NCBI RefSeq assembly: GCF_002288385.1
Contig: NZ_CP016783.1
Span: 744,001 to 808,000 of the forward strand
DNA: 64,000 nucleotides
Direction: 5' to 3'
Source: Candidatus Planktophila lacus
Lineage (GTDB): Bacteria; Actinomycetota; Actinomycetes; Nanopelagicales; Nanopelagicaceae
A model generated the notes under the pieces. It was not told the origin of the DNA. It made no database searches and saw nothing but the letters and a program-made list of their open reading frames with translations. Position numbers and translations under genes: made by a program. The stretch's first letter is position 1. The number at the start of each line of letters is the position of its first letter. Shown here piece after piece: positions 53,339-62,624 of the stretch.

Positions 53339-54481
53339 CTGCTCTGCCGCTTTTCTACCAGAAAGCAAAGCACCGTTCTGCGATGGTGATTCTAAATAAT
53401 CTCCCGCACAATAAATATTCTTTTCAATCTTCACCACTTGGCGCTTTTTATATCCTGGCTCAAATAAAGGCAGCGCCGAATTAATCTCGTACTTAGCAAG
53501 GAATCTCCACTCTTCTGTTGATACTCCCCACATCTGCGTTAAGTGGCGGCGAACTTCAGATTCAGATGAATGTCTGATCGTTGTGGAAGAAATCAAATTT
53601 TGACCGCTTGGTGCGTAAGCGCGTGAGAGGTTCGAGATAACTATCGAGTTAACGACTGGTCCGCGCGCTTGGCTATCAACAATCAGCTCAGCGTTATCTA
53701 CTGGGGCAACTGGAGTTGAGTGATACCAAGTTGTCGAGCTAGCTAAACGACAAATTTCCTGTGCCCCTAATAGCTGTCCCGCTGTAGTTAGGTCGGTTGC
53801 AAGAATTACTCCAGTGGCGTTAATTCTTCCTTGGTTGGTGACAACGCCTTTGCTATCTATCTCTTCGACCTGGGTGTTCAACCTTAAGTCTTTGATCTGA
53901 TCGGCCATGCGCGAGGCAAACTCCCCCATACCCTTAGATGGAATACCTGACTTTCCATTTATAAATGAGGCAATAACTTCTCGGCCGATAACTGCGCTTA
54001 CTTGCGAAGGTTCGGCAAGGAAGACGCCCTGCAGAAAGGGCTTTAGAACTTTCTGGTAGAGATCAGATGTTCCTGTGCGCAGCAGGTGTTCTTCTACGCT
54101 CTCATACTCATTGGGGGTAGAAGTTAAATACCGAAGAAAACTTGCCTTCGCAAAAATACTGCCAGTTTTACTTGAGAATATTGAGAACATCGCTGAACGC
54201 GGATCTCCTAGCCTTGTGATTCCATCAGCGCTAGCTATTCCAACAGTTCGTGGTGCAACTTGAAAATCAACGCCTTCAAGATAATTACCCTCTTTGATTT
54301 CGGAATAATTCGCATTTATCAACTGGAAGCCGCGATCTAAGGTGAAGCCATCGATCTGATCACTGGCAACCCGACCACCAGCTCGATCGGATGCCTCAAC
54401 TACAACAATATCCACACCGTTCTTCTGCAAGGTAATCGCAGCGCTCATTCCAGCTAAGCCCGCACCAACAACCAGATACAT
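53315..54481 (-). CDS. FAD-dependent amine oxidase/phytoene desaturase-like protein
   Basis: A 388-residue flavoprotein with an N-terminal FAD motif (YLVVGAGLAGMSAAITL, then VVVEASDRAGGRVAS) and a C-terminal FAD closing stretch (NIYCAGDYLESPSQNGALLS). It is of the same general fold as phytoene desaturases and amine oxidases. The substrate cannot be read from the sequence; no carotenoid genes are beside it. The ATG has GATAAC six bases upstream. Its end overlaps the TIGR01777 gene. Confidence 0.8.
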   Translation of the reverse strand: MYLVVGAGLAGMSAAITLQKNGVDIVVVEASDRAGGRVASDQIDGFTLDRGFQLINANYSEIKEGNYLEGVDFQVAPRTVGIASADGITRLGDPRSAMFSIFSSKTGSIFAKASFLRYLTSTPNEYESVEEHLLRTGTSDLYQKVLKPFLQGVFLAEPSQVSAVIGREVIASFINGKSGIPSKGMGEFASRMADQIKDLRLNTQVEEIDSKGVVTNQGRINATGVILATDLTTAGQLLGAQEICRLASSTTWYHSTPVAPVDNAELIVDSQARGPVVNSIVISNLSRAYAPSGQNLISSTTIRHSSESEVRRHLTQMWGVSTEEWRFLAKYEINSALPLFEPGYKKRQVVKIEKNIYCAGDYLESPSQNGALLSGRKAAEQLLIDQRR

Positions 54482-54487
54482 AACGGG

Positions 54488-54493
54488 GTTATC
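54488..54493 (-). promoter_or_regulatory. Leaderless -10 box for the FAD enzyme gene
   Basis: GATAAC on the minus strand, six bases (CCCGTT) before the ATG at 54481. Confidence 0.4.
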
Positions 54494-54515
54494 GCAGAAT
54501 TATCAGGTGCACTAG

Positions 54516-56681
54516 TTATTTGTTCTGCAGCTTTGAAGGCCACCAGATTTTCGGACCAATCTCATGAACCAATGCTGGAACCAGAATTGAGCGAACGATG
54601 ATGGTATCTAGCAGAACACCAAATGCGACTGCGAATCCCAATTGGGCTAGAGGTACCAGCGGCAATAGACCAAGTACGGCAAAGGTCGCTGCTAAGACAA
54701 TTCCTGCAGATGTGATTACCGCTCCGGTGACCGTTACTCCCTTAGTCACGCCAGCGCGAGTGCCAATCTTGGCGCTCTCTTCTCGCACGCGAGTCATCAG
54801 GAAGATGTTGTAGTCAATACCAAGTGCAACTAAGAAGATAAATGCAAACAATGGGAATGAGTTATCTCCTCCTGCAAATCCAAAGACATGGTTAAAGACC
54901 AGCGCACAAACGCCCAGGGTTGCGAAGTAACTGAGTACAACCGTGCCAAGAAGAACTACTGCACTCACAATGCTTCGGAGTAAGACTCCAAGTATCAGAG
55001 TGATGACAAGCAAAATAATTGGAATAATTGTTCGGTTATCTCGATTATTCGCTGTACGTACATCGAAGTAGACAGCACTTGTTCCGCCTACGAGTGATGT
55101 TGAATCCGCAGCTTGTGCGAGTTCGCGAATCTTTGGAATGTCATTTCCGGCCTCCACGCTATCTGGAGCCTTATCCAAGGTCACATTCAATATGGCCCGC
55201 CCATTTACGATTTTGACCTCAGGGGTGGGTCCGCCTTCTAACGCCATTCCATCAAGCATCGGAACGACTTCAGTTACTCCCGGTGCGTTTTTGACGGCTG
55301 CAGTTACTGCGCCAATTTTATCGGCAGCGACAACTATCTGAGTTGGGTCGCCTTGCCCACCAGGGAAATGCTTCTCCAGTAAACGCTGACCAACAACAGA
55401 TTCCGGTTTACCGGTAAAGGTATCAACTGTTCCGATTCCATCTGCTTTCAGAGTTGTCGATGCGCTAGCGAAAGCCAGCAATACAACGCCAGTAATAATC
55501 CATGCCTTACGAGGATTGCGCGCGATTGAATTAGAAATTTTTGACCAAGAGCCACTCATTACATGGTCATCACCATCGTTCTTCGGAACTCGTGGCCAGA
55601 AGATCCAGCGGCCAAAAATCAATAGTAGCGCTGGCAAAAGCGTCAGAATCGTAAACATCGATACAACGATTCCGATTGCACCAATCGGTCCTAAACCAGC
55701 TGTGTTAGTTAACTGGCTAAAGAGCAACACTAAAAGTGAGATAGCAACGGTGGAACCAGAAGCCAAGATCGGCTCCCAAACACCTTTATAAGCCGCACGC
55801 ATCGCCACAAATCTGTTATCAGTGAAATGTAGTTCTTCACGATAACGAGCAATTAATAAGAGCGCGTAATCAGTGGCTGCACCAATAACTAGTACCGAAA
55901 GGATTCCTTGGGATTGTCCATCCACATCAATAATGTCGTTCTTAGCGAGGAGATAAACAATTCCACCAGCGGTAGAGAGTGCAAACAGCGCTGAAAGTAA
56001 AGGAATTATCCAAAGAATTGGTGAGCGATAAACAACGATCAAGATTATTGCAACTACGCCGAGTGTGGTTAGCAATAACTTAGAATCGATATCACCAAAG
56101 GCGCCAAAGAGATCACCGAGCAGTCCAGCAGGACCTGTTACATAAGGCTCAAAACCATTTGCTTTAGCGATTGGTTCGAGATCCTCGCGCAAAGCTTCAA
56201 CTACCGCGGGAAGAACTGGCTCATCATTTGGAAGAAGTTTCGATATTGCATTTCCATCAAGTGGAATGTTTGCAAGTAACGCTTCTCCATCTTGCGAAGG
56301 AAAGACCGAGATACCGGCACCAGGAGCAAGGAATTCAGAGATCTTTGCGGTGGTTCCGGCCAAAGTTAGGTTTCCAACTTGCAGCACTCGCTCGTTAATC
56401 GCCGCAAATGTCGCAGGAGTGGAACTACCTTCAAAGAGAACTAGCGCTGGGAAGTTAAATGAATCCTGAGAGGAAAAGAGCTTTGTCTGATCAGCAGCCA
56501 GAGTTGCTTCAGCGCCTTTAGGCAAGAATGAGGAGTTGTTGTTCTCCTGAACTGATGTCAACTTTCCAAATAGCGGTCCAAAGATGCCTGTTATGACAAA
56601 CCAGAGAATTACAACCAACATCGCCCATGCAAAGGGCTTACGGTTCTTTTGGACTTTCTGAATTTGGAAGTTTTGTGACAC
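54516..56681 (-). CDS. MMPL/RND family transporter
   Basis: A 721-residue RND-superfamily protein with twelve predicted helices and two large extracellular loops. The hallmark sequences are VLVIGAATDYALLLIARYRE and LVALGIDYNIFLMTRVREES, each in the fourth helix of a half with the Asp-Tyr proton-relay residues. Actinobacterial MMPL proteins export lipids or related compounds; the cargo is unknown here. It starts with GTG, with AAAGG ten bases before it. It is divergent from lipB, with 66 bp between. Confidence 0.9.
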   Translation of the reverse strand: MSQNFQIQKVQKNRKPFAWAMLVVILWFVITGIFGPLFGKLTSVQENNNSSFLPKGAEATLAADQTKLFSSQDSFNFPALVLFEGSSTPATFAAINERVLQVGNLTLAGTTAKISEFLAPGAGISVFPSQDGEALLANIPLDGNAISKLLPNDEPVLPAVVEALREDLEPIAKANGFEPYVTGPAGLLGDLFGAFGDIDSKLLLTTLGVVAIILIVVYRSPILWIIPLLSALFALSTAGGIVYLLAKNDIIDVDGQSQGILSVLVIGAATDYALLLIARYREELHFTDNRFVAMRAAYKGVWEPILASGSTVAISLLVLLFSQLTNTAGLGPIGAIGIVVSMFTILTLLPALLLIFGRWIFWPRVPKNDGDDHVMSGSWSKISNSIARNPRKAWIITGVVLLAFASASTTLKADGIGTVDTFTGKPESVVGQRLLEKHFPGGQGDPTQIVVAADKIGAVTAAVKNAPGVTEVVPMLDGMALEGGPTPEVKIVNGRAILNVTLDKAPDSVEAGNDIPKIRELAQAADSTSLVGGTSAVYFDVRTANNRDNRTIIPIILLVITLILGVLLRSIVSAVVLLGTVVLSYFATLGVCALVFNHVFGFAGGDNSFPLFAFIFLVALGIDYNIFLMTRVREESAKIGTRAGVTKGVTVTGAVITSAGIVLAATFAVLGLLPLVPLAQLGFAVAFGVLLDTIIVRSILVPALVHEIGPKIWWPSKLQNK

Positions 56682-56721
56682 GTTGAGATGGCCTTTCGGT
56701 GCGTGGATCGAGCTAATTTCG

Positions 56722-56747
56722 CTAGGGGCCTAGCCTACCTTTAGGCT
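56722..56747. promoter_or_regulatory. Two abutting inverted repeats between MMPL and lipB genes
   Basis: CTAGG-GG-CCTAG (56722-56733) and AGCCTA-CCTT-TAGGCT (56732-56747) share two bases. The second overlaps the lipB -10 box and runs right up to its start codon, a place where a repressor could block transcription. Confidence 0.4.
56736..56741 (+). promoter_or_regulatory. Leaderless -10 box for lipB-lipA
   Basis: TACCTT, six bases (TAGGCT) before the GTG at 56748. Confidence 0.45.
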
Positions 56748-57410
56748 GTGCATGTGGCTCTACAAGAAGCACCTAGCGCGCCAGTGATCGAAATCTCGCG
56801 CGCTGGATTAGTGGAGTATGAGCAAGCGCTCGCAAGGCAGCGCCAGTTTCATCAAGAGGTTGTTGCTGGCACGCGTCCTAACTCGCTTATTTTGTTAGAG
56901 CATCCATCTGTCTTCACCGCCGGGAAAAGAACTCAGGACTTTGAAAGACCTACCGATGGCACACCAGTAATTGATGTAGATCGAGGCGGACGAATAACTT
57001 GGCACGGACCCGGTCAGCTCGTTGGCTATCCAATTGTTAAATTGCTTAAGCCAACCGAACTTGTCGGTTTCGTTAGAACTCTCGAATCAGCGCTAATCGA
57101 AATCTGTTCGCATTTTGGGATCAAGTCGCAAAGAGTTGAAGGGCGCTCTGGCGTTTGGGTCTGTGATGAAAAGGGAGAGCGAAAAATTGCGGCGATCGGA
57201 ATTCGCGTCGCCTCCGGAGTAACAATGCATGGTTTTGCGTTAAATGTGAGCCCAGACCTAACTGCCTTTGAACAGATCGTGCCATGCGGAATAGATGATG
57301 CTGCTGTGACCTCTATGGCGCGCGAACTTGGGCGTGAAATTAGCATTTCTGAGGTGGCTTCGATCGTTGAGAAAGCGATAACCGCTGCACTCGGTAAGGT
57401 AAGCGCATGA
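56748..57410 (+). CDS. lipB: Lipoyl(octanoyl) transferase
   Basis: LipB moves octanoate from acyl carrier protein to lipoyl domains, such as those of the E2 encoded 4 kb upstream. The 220 residues have [20 protein letters not shown], the catalytic Cys in [15 protein letters not shown] and the Lys in [11 protein letters not shown]. It starts with GTG, probably leaderless, and overlaps lipA by ATGA. Confidence 0.95.
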   Translation: MHVALQEAPSAPVIEISRAGLVEYEQALARQRQFHQEVVAGTRPNSLILLEHPSVFTAGKRTQDFERPTDGTPVIDVDRGGRITWHGPGQLVGYPIVKLLKPTELVGFVRTLESALIEICSHFGIKSQRVEGRSGVWVCDEKGERKIAAIGIRVASGVTMHGFALNVSPDLTAFEQIVPCGIDDAAVTSMARELGREISISEVASIVEKAITAALGKVSA

Positions 57411-58351
57411 GCATCGCTCCAGATGGACGTAAGTTACTTCGCATTGAGGCTCGCAATACCGAGACCCCAATCGAAAGAAAACCAGAGTGGATCAAGACTC
57501 GTGCAAACATGGGTCCCGAATACACCAGACTTCGTTCGTTGGTTAAAAGTGAAGGTCTCCACACGGTCTGCCAAGAAGCGGCCTGTCCCAATATTTTTGA
57601 ATGCTGGGAAGATAAAGAAGCAACTTTCTTAATTGGTGGCGATCGCTGCACTCGTCGCTGCGATTTCTGCAATATCGATACCGGTAAGCCTCTTCCAATT
57701 GATCGCGAAGAGCCACGCAAGGTTGCCGAATCGGTTAAGAGCATGGGACTTAAATACGCAACTATTACTGGAGTAACTCGCGATGATCTTCCAGATGAAG
57801 GTGCTTGGTTATATGCCGAAACTATCCGTCACGTACACGAGTTAAACCCTGGTTGCGGCGTTGAAATGTTGGCGCCAGATTTTCATGCCAAGCCAGAGCT
57901 GCTAAATCAGATTTTTGAAACGAAGCCAGAAGTATTTGCTCATAATTTGGAGACAGTCCCCCGCATTTTCAAGCGAATCCGTCCCGCATTTACCTACGAG
58001 AAATCACTACACGTGATCAATATGGCCCGCGAATATGGTTTGATCACCAAATCGAATCTAATTCTAGGACTCGGTGAAACCCGCGAAGAGATTTCTCAAG
58101 CTTTGGTTGATTTACAAGATGCGGGCTGTGACTTAATTACGATCACTCAATACCTTCGTCCTACAAATAAACATCATCCTGTTGAACGTTGGGTAAAGCC
58201 TGAAGAGTTTGTTGAGCTCGCTGCTGAAGCAAAAGAAGTTGGCTTCCTTGGAGTTATGAGTGGCCCACTTGTTCGCTCGAGCTATCGCGCAGGCAAGTTG
58301 TATAAGCAAGCCCAAGAGGCTCGCGTGGCTCAAGGTTCAAACCTTGGCTGA
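57407..58351 (+). CDS. lipA: Lipoyl synthase
   Basis: Radical SAM enzyme inserting two sulfurs into octanoyl groups, 314 residues. The auxiliary cluster cysteines are in [20 protein letters not shown] (CxxxxCxxxxxC), the radical SAM cluster in [17 protein letters not shown] (CxxxCxxC), and the C-terminal serine ligand in [11 protein letters not shown]. It needs Fe-S delivery, possibly from ErpA in this window. The end overlaps the acyltransferase gene. Confidence 0.96.
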   Translation: MSIAPDGRKLLRIEARNTETPIERKPEWIKTRANMGPEYTRLRSLVKSEGLHTVCQEAACPNIFECWEDKEATFLIGGDRCTRRCDFCNIDTGKPLPIDREEPRKVAESVKSMGLKYATITGVTRDDLPDEGAWLYAETIRHVHELNPGCGVEMLAPDFHAKPELLNQIFETKPEVFAHNLETVPRIFKRIRPAFTYEKSLHVINMAREYGLITKSNLILGLGETREEISQALVDLQDAGCDLITITQYLRPTNKHHPVERWVKPEEFVELAAEAKEVGFLGVMSGPLVRSSYRAGKLYKQAQEARVAQGSNLG

Positions 58352-59042
58352 AATCGTTTATCCACCTGTAATCGTTGCGCTAAAAACTTTTTGGAAGTAT
58401 CTCGGTCTGCAATTTACCTTTACAGGTGAAGCGCACATCCCACGCAAAGGTGGCGCAATTCTTGCAATGAACCACATTGGTTATTTGGATTTTGCGCTAA
58501 TTGGTACAGCAGCACTGCCTGCCAACCGACTTGTACGCTTTATGGCAAAGAAGGAAATCTTCGATAACAAGTTAGCCGGACCGCTTATGCGCGGCATGCA
58601 CCATATAAATGTTGATCGCAATAACGGTTCGGCATCATTCGTCGCAGCGCTCAGAGCGTTACGTAGCGGTGAAATCATCGGCATATTTCCAGAAGGAACT
58701 ATCTCGAAAAGTTTTGAGATCAAAGATTTGAAATCAGGCGCAGTCCGCTTAGCAATGGGTTCTAACGTGCCAGTTATCCCAGCAGTTATTTGGGGCTCGC
58801 AAAGAATTTGGACTAAGGGCGTAAAGCGAGATCTCCGTCGCAAAAACGTTCCAATCTATGTAACTTTCGGTGAGCCACTTCACTTTGAAAAAGGTAGCGA
58901 TGTCGAAGCTGGTGAAAAAATCCTTCGGGAAAAGTTGATCGCTTTACTGCATGAAGTCCAGGAAAGTTACCCAGATAGCCATATCGGCCAACGCTGGGCG
59001 CCGCTGCGTCTTGGTGGTACGGCACCTGCTCCCCTAAACTAA
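58344..59042 (+). CDS. 1-acyl-sn-glycerol-3-phosphate acyltransferase (PlsC-like)
   Basis: A 232-residue membrane-associated acyltransferase of phospholipid synthesis. The H(x)4D motif is [17 protein letters not shown], and [13 protein letters not shown] is the phosphate-binding motif II. ATG 58260 is open but would overlap lipA by 92 bp. The TTG at 58344 has AAGG eight bases upstream and begins 8 bases before the lipA stop, so I prefer it. It may form an operon with lipBA. Confidence 0.86.
   Translation: MAEIVYPPVIVALKTFWKYLGLQFTFTGEAHIPRKGGAILAMNHIGYLDFALIGTAALPANRLVRFMAKKEIFDNKLAGPLMRGMHHINVDRNNGSASFVAALRALRSGEIIGIFPEGTISKSFEIKDLKSGAVRLAMGSNVPVIPAVIWGSQRIWTKGVKRDLRRKNVPIYVTFGEPLHFEKGSDVEAGEKILREKLIALLHEVQESYPDSHIGQRWAPLRLGGTAPAPLN
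59035..59040 (+). promoter_or_regulatory. Leaderless -10 box for the DUF4191 gene
   Basis: TAAACT, seven bases (AACGATC) before the ATG at 59048, overlapping the stop codon of the acyltransferase gene. Confidence 0.45.
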
Positions 59043-59047
59043 CGATC

Positions 59048-59725
59048 ATGTTTAAGAAGAAGGCGAAAGAGCCAAAAGTTAAAAAGGTCCGTTTCAAAAC
59101 TTTCCGCGATGCTTACTCCGTTACCAAGAGCGTTAAACCTTGGATCGGTGCTGGAATATTCGGTGTCTTTGCAATCACTTGGTCTATCGGTATCTCAACA
59201 GGGTTAGTTGTTGGTCATCCGATCTACCTTGGCTTTGTATCGCTGCCCGTCGCGGCTCTTGCGGCAATGTTCTTCTTCACGCGCATTGCAGCTTCTGCCG
59301 CATACGTTTCGATTGAGGGACAGATCGGTGCCGGAGCAAGCGTTTTGATGGCGATTCGTAAAGGTTGGGTTACCACGCCAGCCGTTGCAGTTACTAAGAA
59401 TCAAGATATGGTCCATCGCAGTATTGGACGTGCCGGAATTGTTATTACTGGTGAAGGCACCCAAGCGGTGCGGATGATGTTGCAAGATGAGCGAAAGAGA
59501 TCTGAGCGATTTGCGCCAGGCGTTCCTGTTACTGAAGTTTATGTCGGTGATGGCCCTGGACAAGTTCCACTTCGTAAATTACAGAAGCACCTGACAAAGT
59601 TGCCTAAGAAATTATCTGCTCACCAGATGCGTGAAGTTCGTGCGCGCTTTAAGGCCGTCGGCGGAATGTCGATACCAATTCCAAAGGGGCCAATGCCAAA
59701 GGGCGTTCGTATTCCTAAAAGGTAG
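59048..59725 (+). CDS. DUF4191 membrane protein
   Basis: A 225-residue actinobacterial protein. A basic N-terminus (FKKKAKEPKVKKVRFKTFRD) is followed by two transmembrane helices (IGAGIFGVFAITWSIGISTG, then IYLGFVSLPVAALAAMFFF) and a cytoplasmic domain with VHRSIGRAGIVITGEG. It sits between lipA and glnA, as in several other actinobacteria. Function unknown. The last 11 bp overlap the RDD gene. Confidence 0.85.
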   Translation: MFKKKAKEPKVKKVRFKTFRDAYSVTKSVKPWIGAGIFGVFAITWSIGISTGLVVGHPIYLGFVSLPVAALAAMFFFTRIAASAAYVSIEGQIGAGASVLMAIRKGWVTTPAVAVTKNQDMVHRSIGRAGIVITGEGTQAVRMMLQDERKRSERFAPGVPVTEVYVGDGPGQVPLRKLQKHLTKLPKKLSAHQMREVRARFKAVGGMSIPIPKGPMPKGVRIPKR

Positions 59726-60068
59726 GTTTTCTTAAATCTAGAAGTTTTGTACCACTAAATCTTTCATGTAGCCCACGACCATTTTCGTCGTAGGTAATTG
59801 CGGTAACTACTAAGCAGAGAAGTATGGTGCGAATAAAAGATTGTCGCAGTGTCGGATTGGTACCGCTCTGAAAATTGACCACCTTGACCCGAATCGCGCG
59901 ATGGCCGGCGGTCGCTCCCCCGAGGGCGGTAAGTAAAAAGGTTTCGATGAAAAAGACGGCCAGAGTCCACGTTGTGTCACCAATGAGCCCGAAGGCGATT
60001 GCGTAACACATCAGCCAATCGATGGTCAGGCCTAATAAGCGGCGGCCGAGGCTGATCTGATGTTTCAT
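59715..60068 (-). CDS. RDD family membrane protein
   Basis: A 117-residue protein with a short RDD domain: SLGRRLLGLTIDWLMCYAIA (Arg and Asp in the first helix), and GATAGHRAIRVKVVNFQSG. Two or three helices are predicted. The role of the family is unknown, with ion exchange suggested for some. It faces the DUF4191 gene, and its start is divergent from glnA, with 232 bp between. TAGGCT is six bases before the ATG. Confidence 0.83.
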   Translation of the reverse strand: MKHQISLGRRLLGLTIDWLMCYAIAFGLIGDTTWTLAVFFIETFLLTALGGATAGHRAIRVKVVNFQSGTNPTLRQSFIRTILLCLVVTAITYDENGRGLHERFSGTKLLDLRKPTF

Positions 60069-60074
60069 GGCGTG

Positions 60075-60080
60075 AGCCTA
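60075..60080 (-). promoter_or_regulatory. Leaderless -10 box for the RDD gene
   Basis: TAGGCT on the minus strand, six bases (CACGCC) before the ATG at 60068. Confidence 0.45.
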
Positions 60081-60103
60081 CCGAGTGGGTTCTAGTTTTC
60101 AGC

Positions 60104-60148
60104 AAGGTTTTACACCTGAAGGAAGCGTCAGCGGCTGAAGGTTTTACA
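60104..60148. promoter_or_regulatory. Direct repeat AAGGTTTTACA upstream of glnA
   Basis: AAGGTTTTACA occurs at 60104-60114 and 60138-60148, 34 bases apart start to start, about three helical turns. A related GTAAC follows at 60154. This could bind a nitrogen regulator, but I cannot match a GlnR or AmtR site with certainty. The rest of the 232-base region shows no small gene. Confidence 0.4.
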
Positions 60149-60300
60149 TGGCTGTAACACGCCAGTTATGTCAAAAGGTCCTTTAAGTCTTAGGGTTTAC
60201 CTAGATCGGTCGCCCTCAAAGGTGAGGCCCCGAGTACACCTGGCAGATATCAAATTCGGCCTTAGACTCGAAAAATTCGATTACATGAGGAGTTCGATTA

Positions 60301-61734
60301 ATGTTTAAAAATGCAGCAGAAGTTTTTGCTTACATCAAGAAAGAAGATGTAAAGCTCGTCGATGTTCGCTTTACCGATCTACCCGGTATTCAGCATCACT
60401 TCAACGTTCCAGTTGAATCATTCGATGAAGCAGTTTTCACTGATGGCCTAATGTTCGATGGTTCATCAATCCGCGGATTCCAGTCAATCCACGAATCAGA
60501 TATGAAGTTGCTGCCAATTCCATCTTCAGCATTTATCGATCCATTCCGCTTGGAAAAGACACTAGTCATTCTCTTCTCTGTCCATAACCCATCTGATAAC
60601 TCTCCTTACTCACGCGATCCTCGTGGAGTTGTCGCTAAGGCTGTCGATTATTTGAAGTCAACTGGAATTGCAGATCAGGCTTTCTTCGCGCCTGAAGCTG
60701 AGTTCTACGTTTTCGACGCAGTGCGCTTTAGCACTGGAATCAATGAGTCTTTCCACCACATCGATTCTTATGAAGGTGCTTGGAATACCGGCATCGTCGC
60801 AGACCCAGATGGAACACCAAACCGTGGATACCGCACACGCGTCAAGGGTGGATATTTCCCTGTTTCACCAACTGATCAATTCGCAGATCTTCGCGATGAG
60901 ATGGTTATGGAACTCGGTCGCGCTGGCTTGCTAGTTGAGCGCTCACACCACGAAGTTGGTACCGCAGGACAGATGGAAATTAACTACCGCTTTACCGACA
61001 TCCTCAGCGCCGGCGATGAATTGATGAAGTTTAAGTACATCATTCGAAACGTTGCCTGGGAAGGTGGCAAGACTGCAACCTTTATGCCAAAGCCACTTTT
61101 CGGTGATAACGGTTCAGGTATGCACGTTCACCAATCACTTTGGAAAGATGGCAAGCCACTCTTCTTCGAAGCAGGAACATACGGAGATCTCTCCGATATG
61201 GCTCGTTGGTATATCGGCGGGCTCTTGAAGCACGCTCCATCACTTCTTGCATTCACCAACCCAACTGTTAACTCATACCGTCGTTTGGTTCCAGGTTACG
61301 AAGCGCCAGTAAACCTCGTTTACTCAGCGCGTAACCGTTCTGCATGTATCCGTATTCCAATTACAGGTTCATCACCAAAGGCAAAGCGCATTGAGTTCCG
61401 TTGCCCAGATCCATCATCAAATCCATATTTAGCATTCGCCGCAATGTTGATGGCCGGTATCGATGGAATCGTTAACAAGATCGAACCACCTGCTCCAGTT
61501 GATAAGGATCTCTACGAACTCGAAGGTGCAGAAGCTGCAGCAATTCCTCAGGTTCCAGGTTCCCTTGATGCTGTTCTAGATAGCCTCGAGAAGGATCACG
61601 AATTCCTTACTAAGGGTGGAGTCTTCACTGAAGACCTCATCTCAACATGGATCGAATGGAAGCGTAAGAACGAAGTTGATTACGTTCGCTTGCGTCCACA
61701 TCCAGCAGAGTTTGAACTCTACTTCGATATTTAA
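60301..61734 (+). CDS. glnA: Glutamine synthetase type I
   Basis: Dodecameric enzyme joining ammonia and glutamate with ATP, 477 residues. Landmarks: [19 protein letters not shown], the Glu-rich site [49 protein letters not shown], and [18 protein letters not shown] Tyr in [12 protein letters not shown] is in the adenylylation-site position of GSI-beta. The long leader and the GAGGAG eight bases before the ATG are unlike the leaderless genes around it. A strong terminator follows. Confidence 0.97.
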   Translation: MFKNAAEVFAYIKKEDVKLVDVRFTDLPGIQHHFNVPVESFDEAVFTDGLMFDGSSIRGFQSIHESDMKLLPIPSSAFIDPFRLEKTLVILFSVHNPSDNSPYSRDPRGVVAKAVDYLKSTGIADQAFFAPEAEFYVFDAVRFSTGINESFHHIDSYEGAWNTGIVADPDGTPNRGYRTRVKGGYFPVSPTDQFADLRDEMVMELGRAGLLVERSHHEVGTAGQMEINYRFTDILSAGDELMKFKYIIRNVAWEGGKTATFMPKPLFGDNGSGMHVHQSLWKDGKPLFFEAGTYGDLSDMARWYIGGLLKHAPSLLAFTNPTVNSYRRLVPGYEAPVNLVYSARNRSACIRIPITGSSPKAKRIEFRCPDPSSNPYLAFAAMLMAGIDGIVNKIEPPAPVDKDLYELEGAEAAAIPQVPGSLDAVLDSLEKDHEFLTKGGVFTEDLISTWIEWKRKNEVDYVRLRPHPAEFELYFDI

Positions 61735-61764
61735 GTTGAAGTAAGTCTAGTTTTAACTAGCAAC

Positions 61765-61799
61765 AGCCCCGTCGAATCTTCGGCGGGGCTTTTGCTTTA
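61765..61799 (+). terminator. Rho-independent terminator after glnA
   Basis: AGCCCCGTCGAA and TTCGGCGGGGCT (61765-61776 and 61779-61790) form a 12-bp stem around a two-base turn, followed by TTTTGCTTT. It is the clearest terminator in the window. Confidence 0.85.
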
Positions 61800-61804
61800 C
61801 CTTG

Positions 61805-61810
61805 TACTCT
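61805..61810 (+). promoter_or_regulatory. Leaderless -10 box for the NhaA-like gene
   Basis: TACTCT, seven bases (TTACAAC) before the ATG at 61818, shortly after the glnA terminator. Confidence 0.45.
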
Positions 61811-61817
61811 TTACAAC

Positions 61818-62624
61818 ATGATCTTGGATCTCTTAATTGCAATCTTCTTCCTCTTTGTAGGAATCGAGATAACTGCGACGCTTACTCATCCAAAGCAAGT
61901 GCTTCTGCCCGCTATCGCAGCGCTTGGCGGAATGGTTATACCTGCATCGATATTCCTTATACTAAATCCTGGATCACAAGCGTGGGCAACTGCCATGCCT
62001 ACTGATCTGGCTCTGGCTCTTGGCGTGTTCGCACTTTTAGGAAAGAGTGCCAACCCTGCAGTTCGGATATTTCTCTTAACGCTGGCGGTTGCCGATGATC
62101 TGTTCTCACTTATCGTGCTCGCTATTTTCTATGGAGATCAACTGGACATGGCGCACAGTGCATCGACTTTGGGGGCAGCAGCCCTAGGCGCTAGCCTCGC
62201 AATAATTCCGAAATTTCCAGTTAAGCAAGTTGTCGCAATTCTCTCGCCACTTTGTACATTCTTTGTAATCCCCGTTTATGTCATCGCTAAATTAAGCCAA
62301 GGAATCTCAATGGATTCCATTACCTCTGAGACCGCGATTTCATTAACAATTGCACGCGTAATCGGCAAGATACTCGGCATAACCCTTTTCGCATGGTTAG
62401 CCATTACGCTAAATATCGTTCGGCTTCCTAGCGCTTTGAAATTATCTGAAATAGCTGGAGTTGGAGCATTGGCTGGCATGGGTTTAACCGTCGCACTTGT
62501 CATCTCTGAAGTTGCCGTTGAAAGCAAAGAAATTCAAGGCGATGTCAAGACAGGATTAATTATCTCAGCGTTAATCTCTGGAATGGTTGGTTATATATGG
62601 CTCAAAAAGCCTCTCGCGCTTTAA
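61818..62624 (+). CDS. Short NhaA-like Na+/H+ antiporter
   Basis: A 268-residue membrane protein, against about 390 for normal NhaA. It opens at what would be helix 2 (LLIAIFFLFVGIEITATL), continues with MPTDLALALGVFALLGK (Asp133 equivalent), LAVADDLFSLIVLAIFYG (the Asp-Asp pair), and VIGKILGITLFAWLA (the lysine of helix 10), and ends near helix 12. Helix 1 and part of the centre are missing, yet the ion-binding residues remain. The glnA terminator just upstream excludes a longer N-terminus. The 3' end overlaps the permease gene by 23 bp. Confidence 0.82.
   Translation: MILDLLIAIFFLFVGIEITATLTHPKQVLLPAIAALGGMVIPASIFLILNPGSQAWATAMPTDLALALGVFALLGKSANPAVRIFLLTLAVADDLFSLIVLAIFYGDQLDMAHSASTLGAAALGASLAIIPKFPVKQVVAILSPLCTFFVIPVYVIAKLSQGISMDSITSETAISLTIARVIGKILGITLFAWLAITLNIVRLPSALKLSEIAGVGALAGMGLTVALVISEVAVESKEIQGDVKTGLIISALISGMVGYIWLKKPLAL

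Noticed and set aside
60180-60300. A glnA-type glutamine riboswitch in the glnA leader
   Set aside because: The conserved bases of that motif are not found in the leader; the region shows only a GAGGAG and no matching aptamer.
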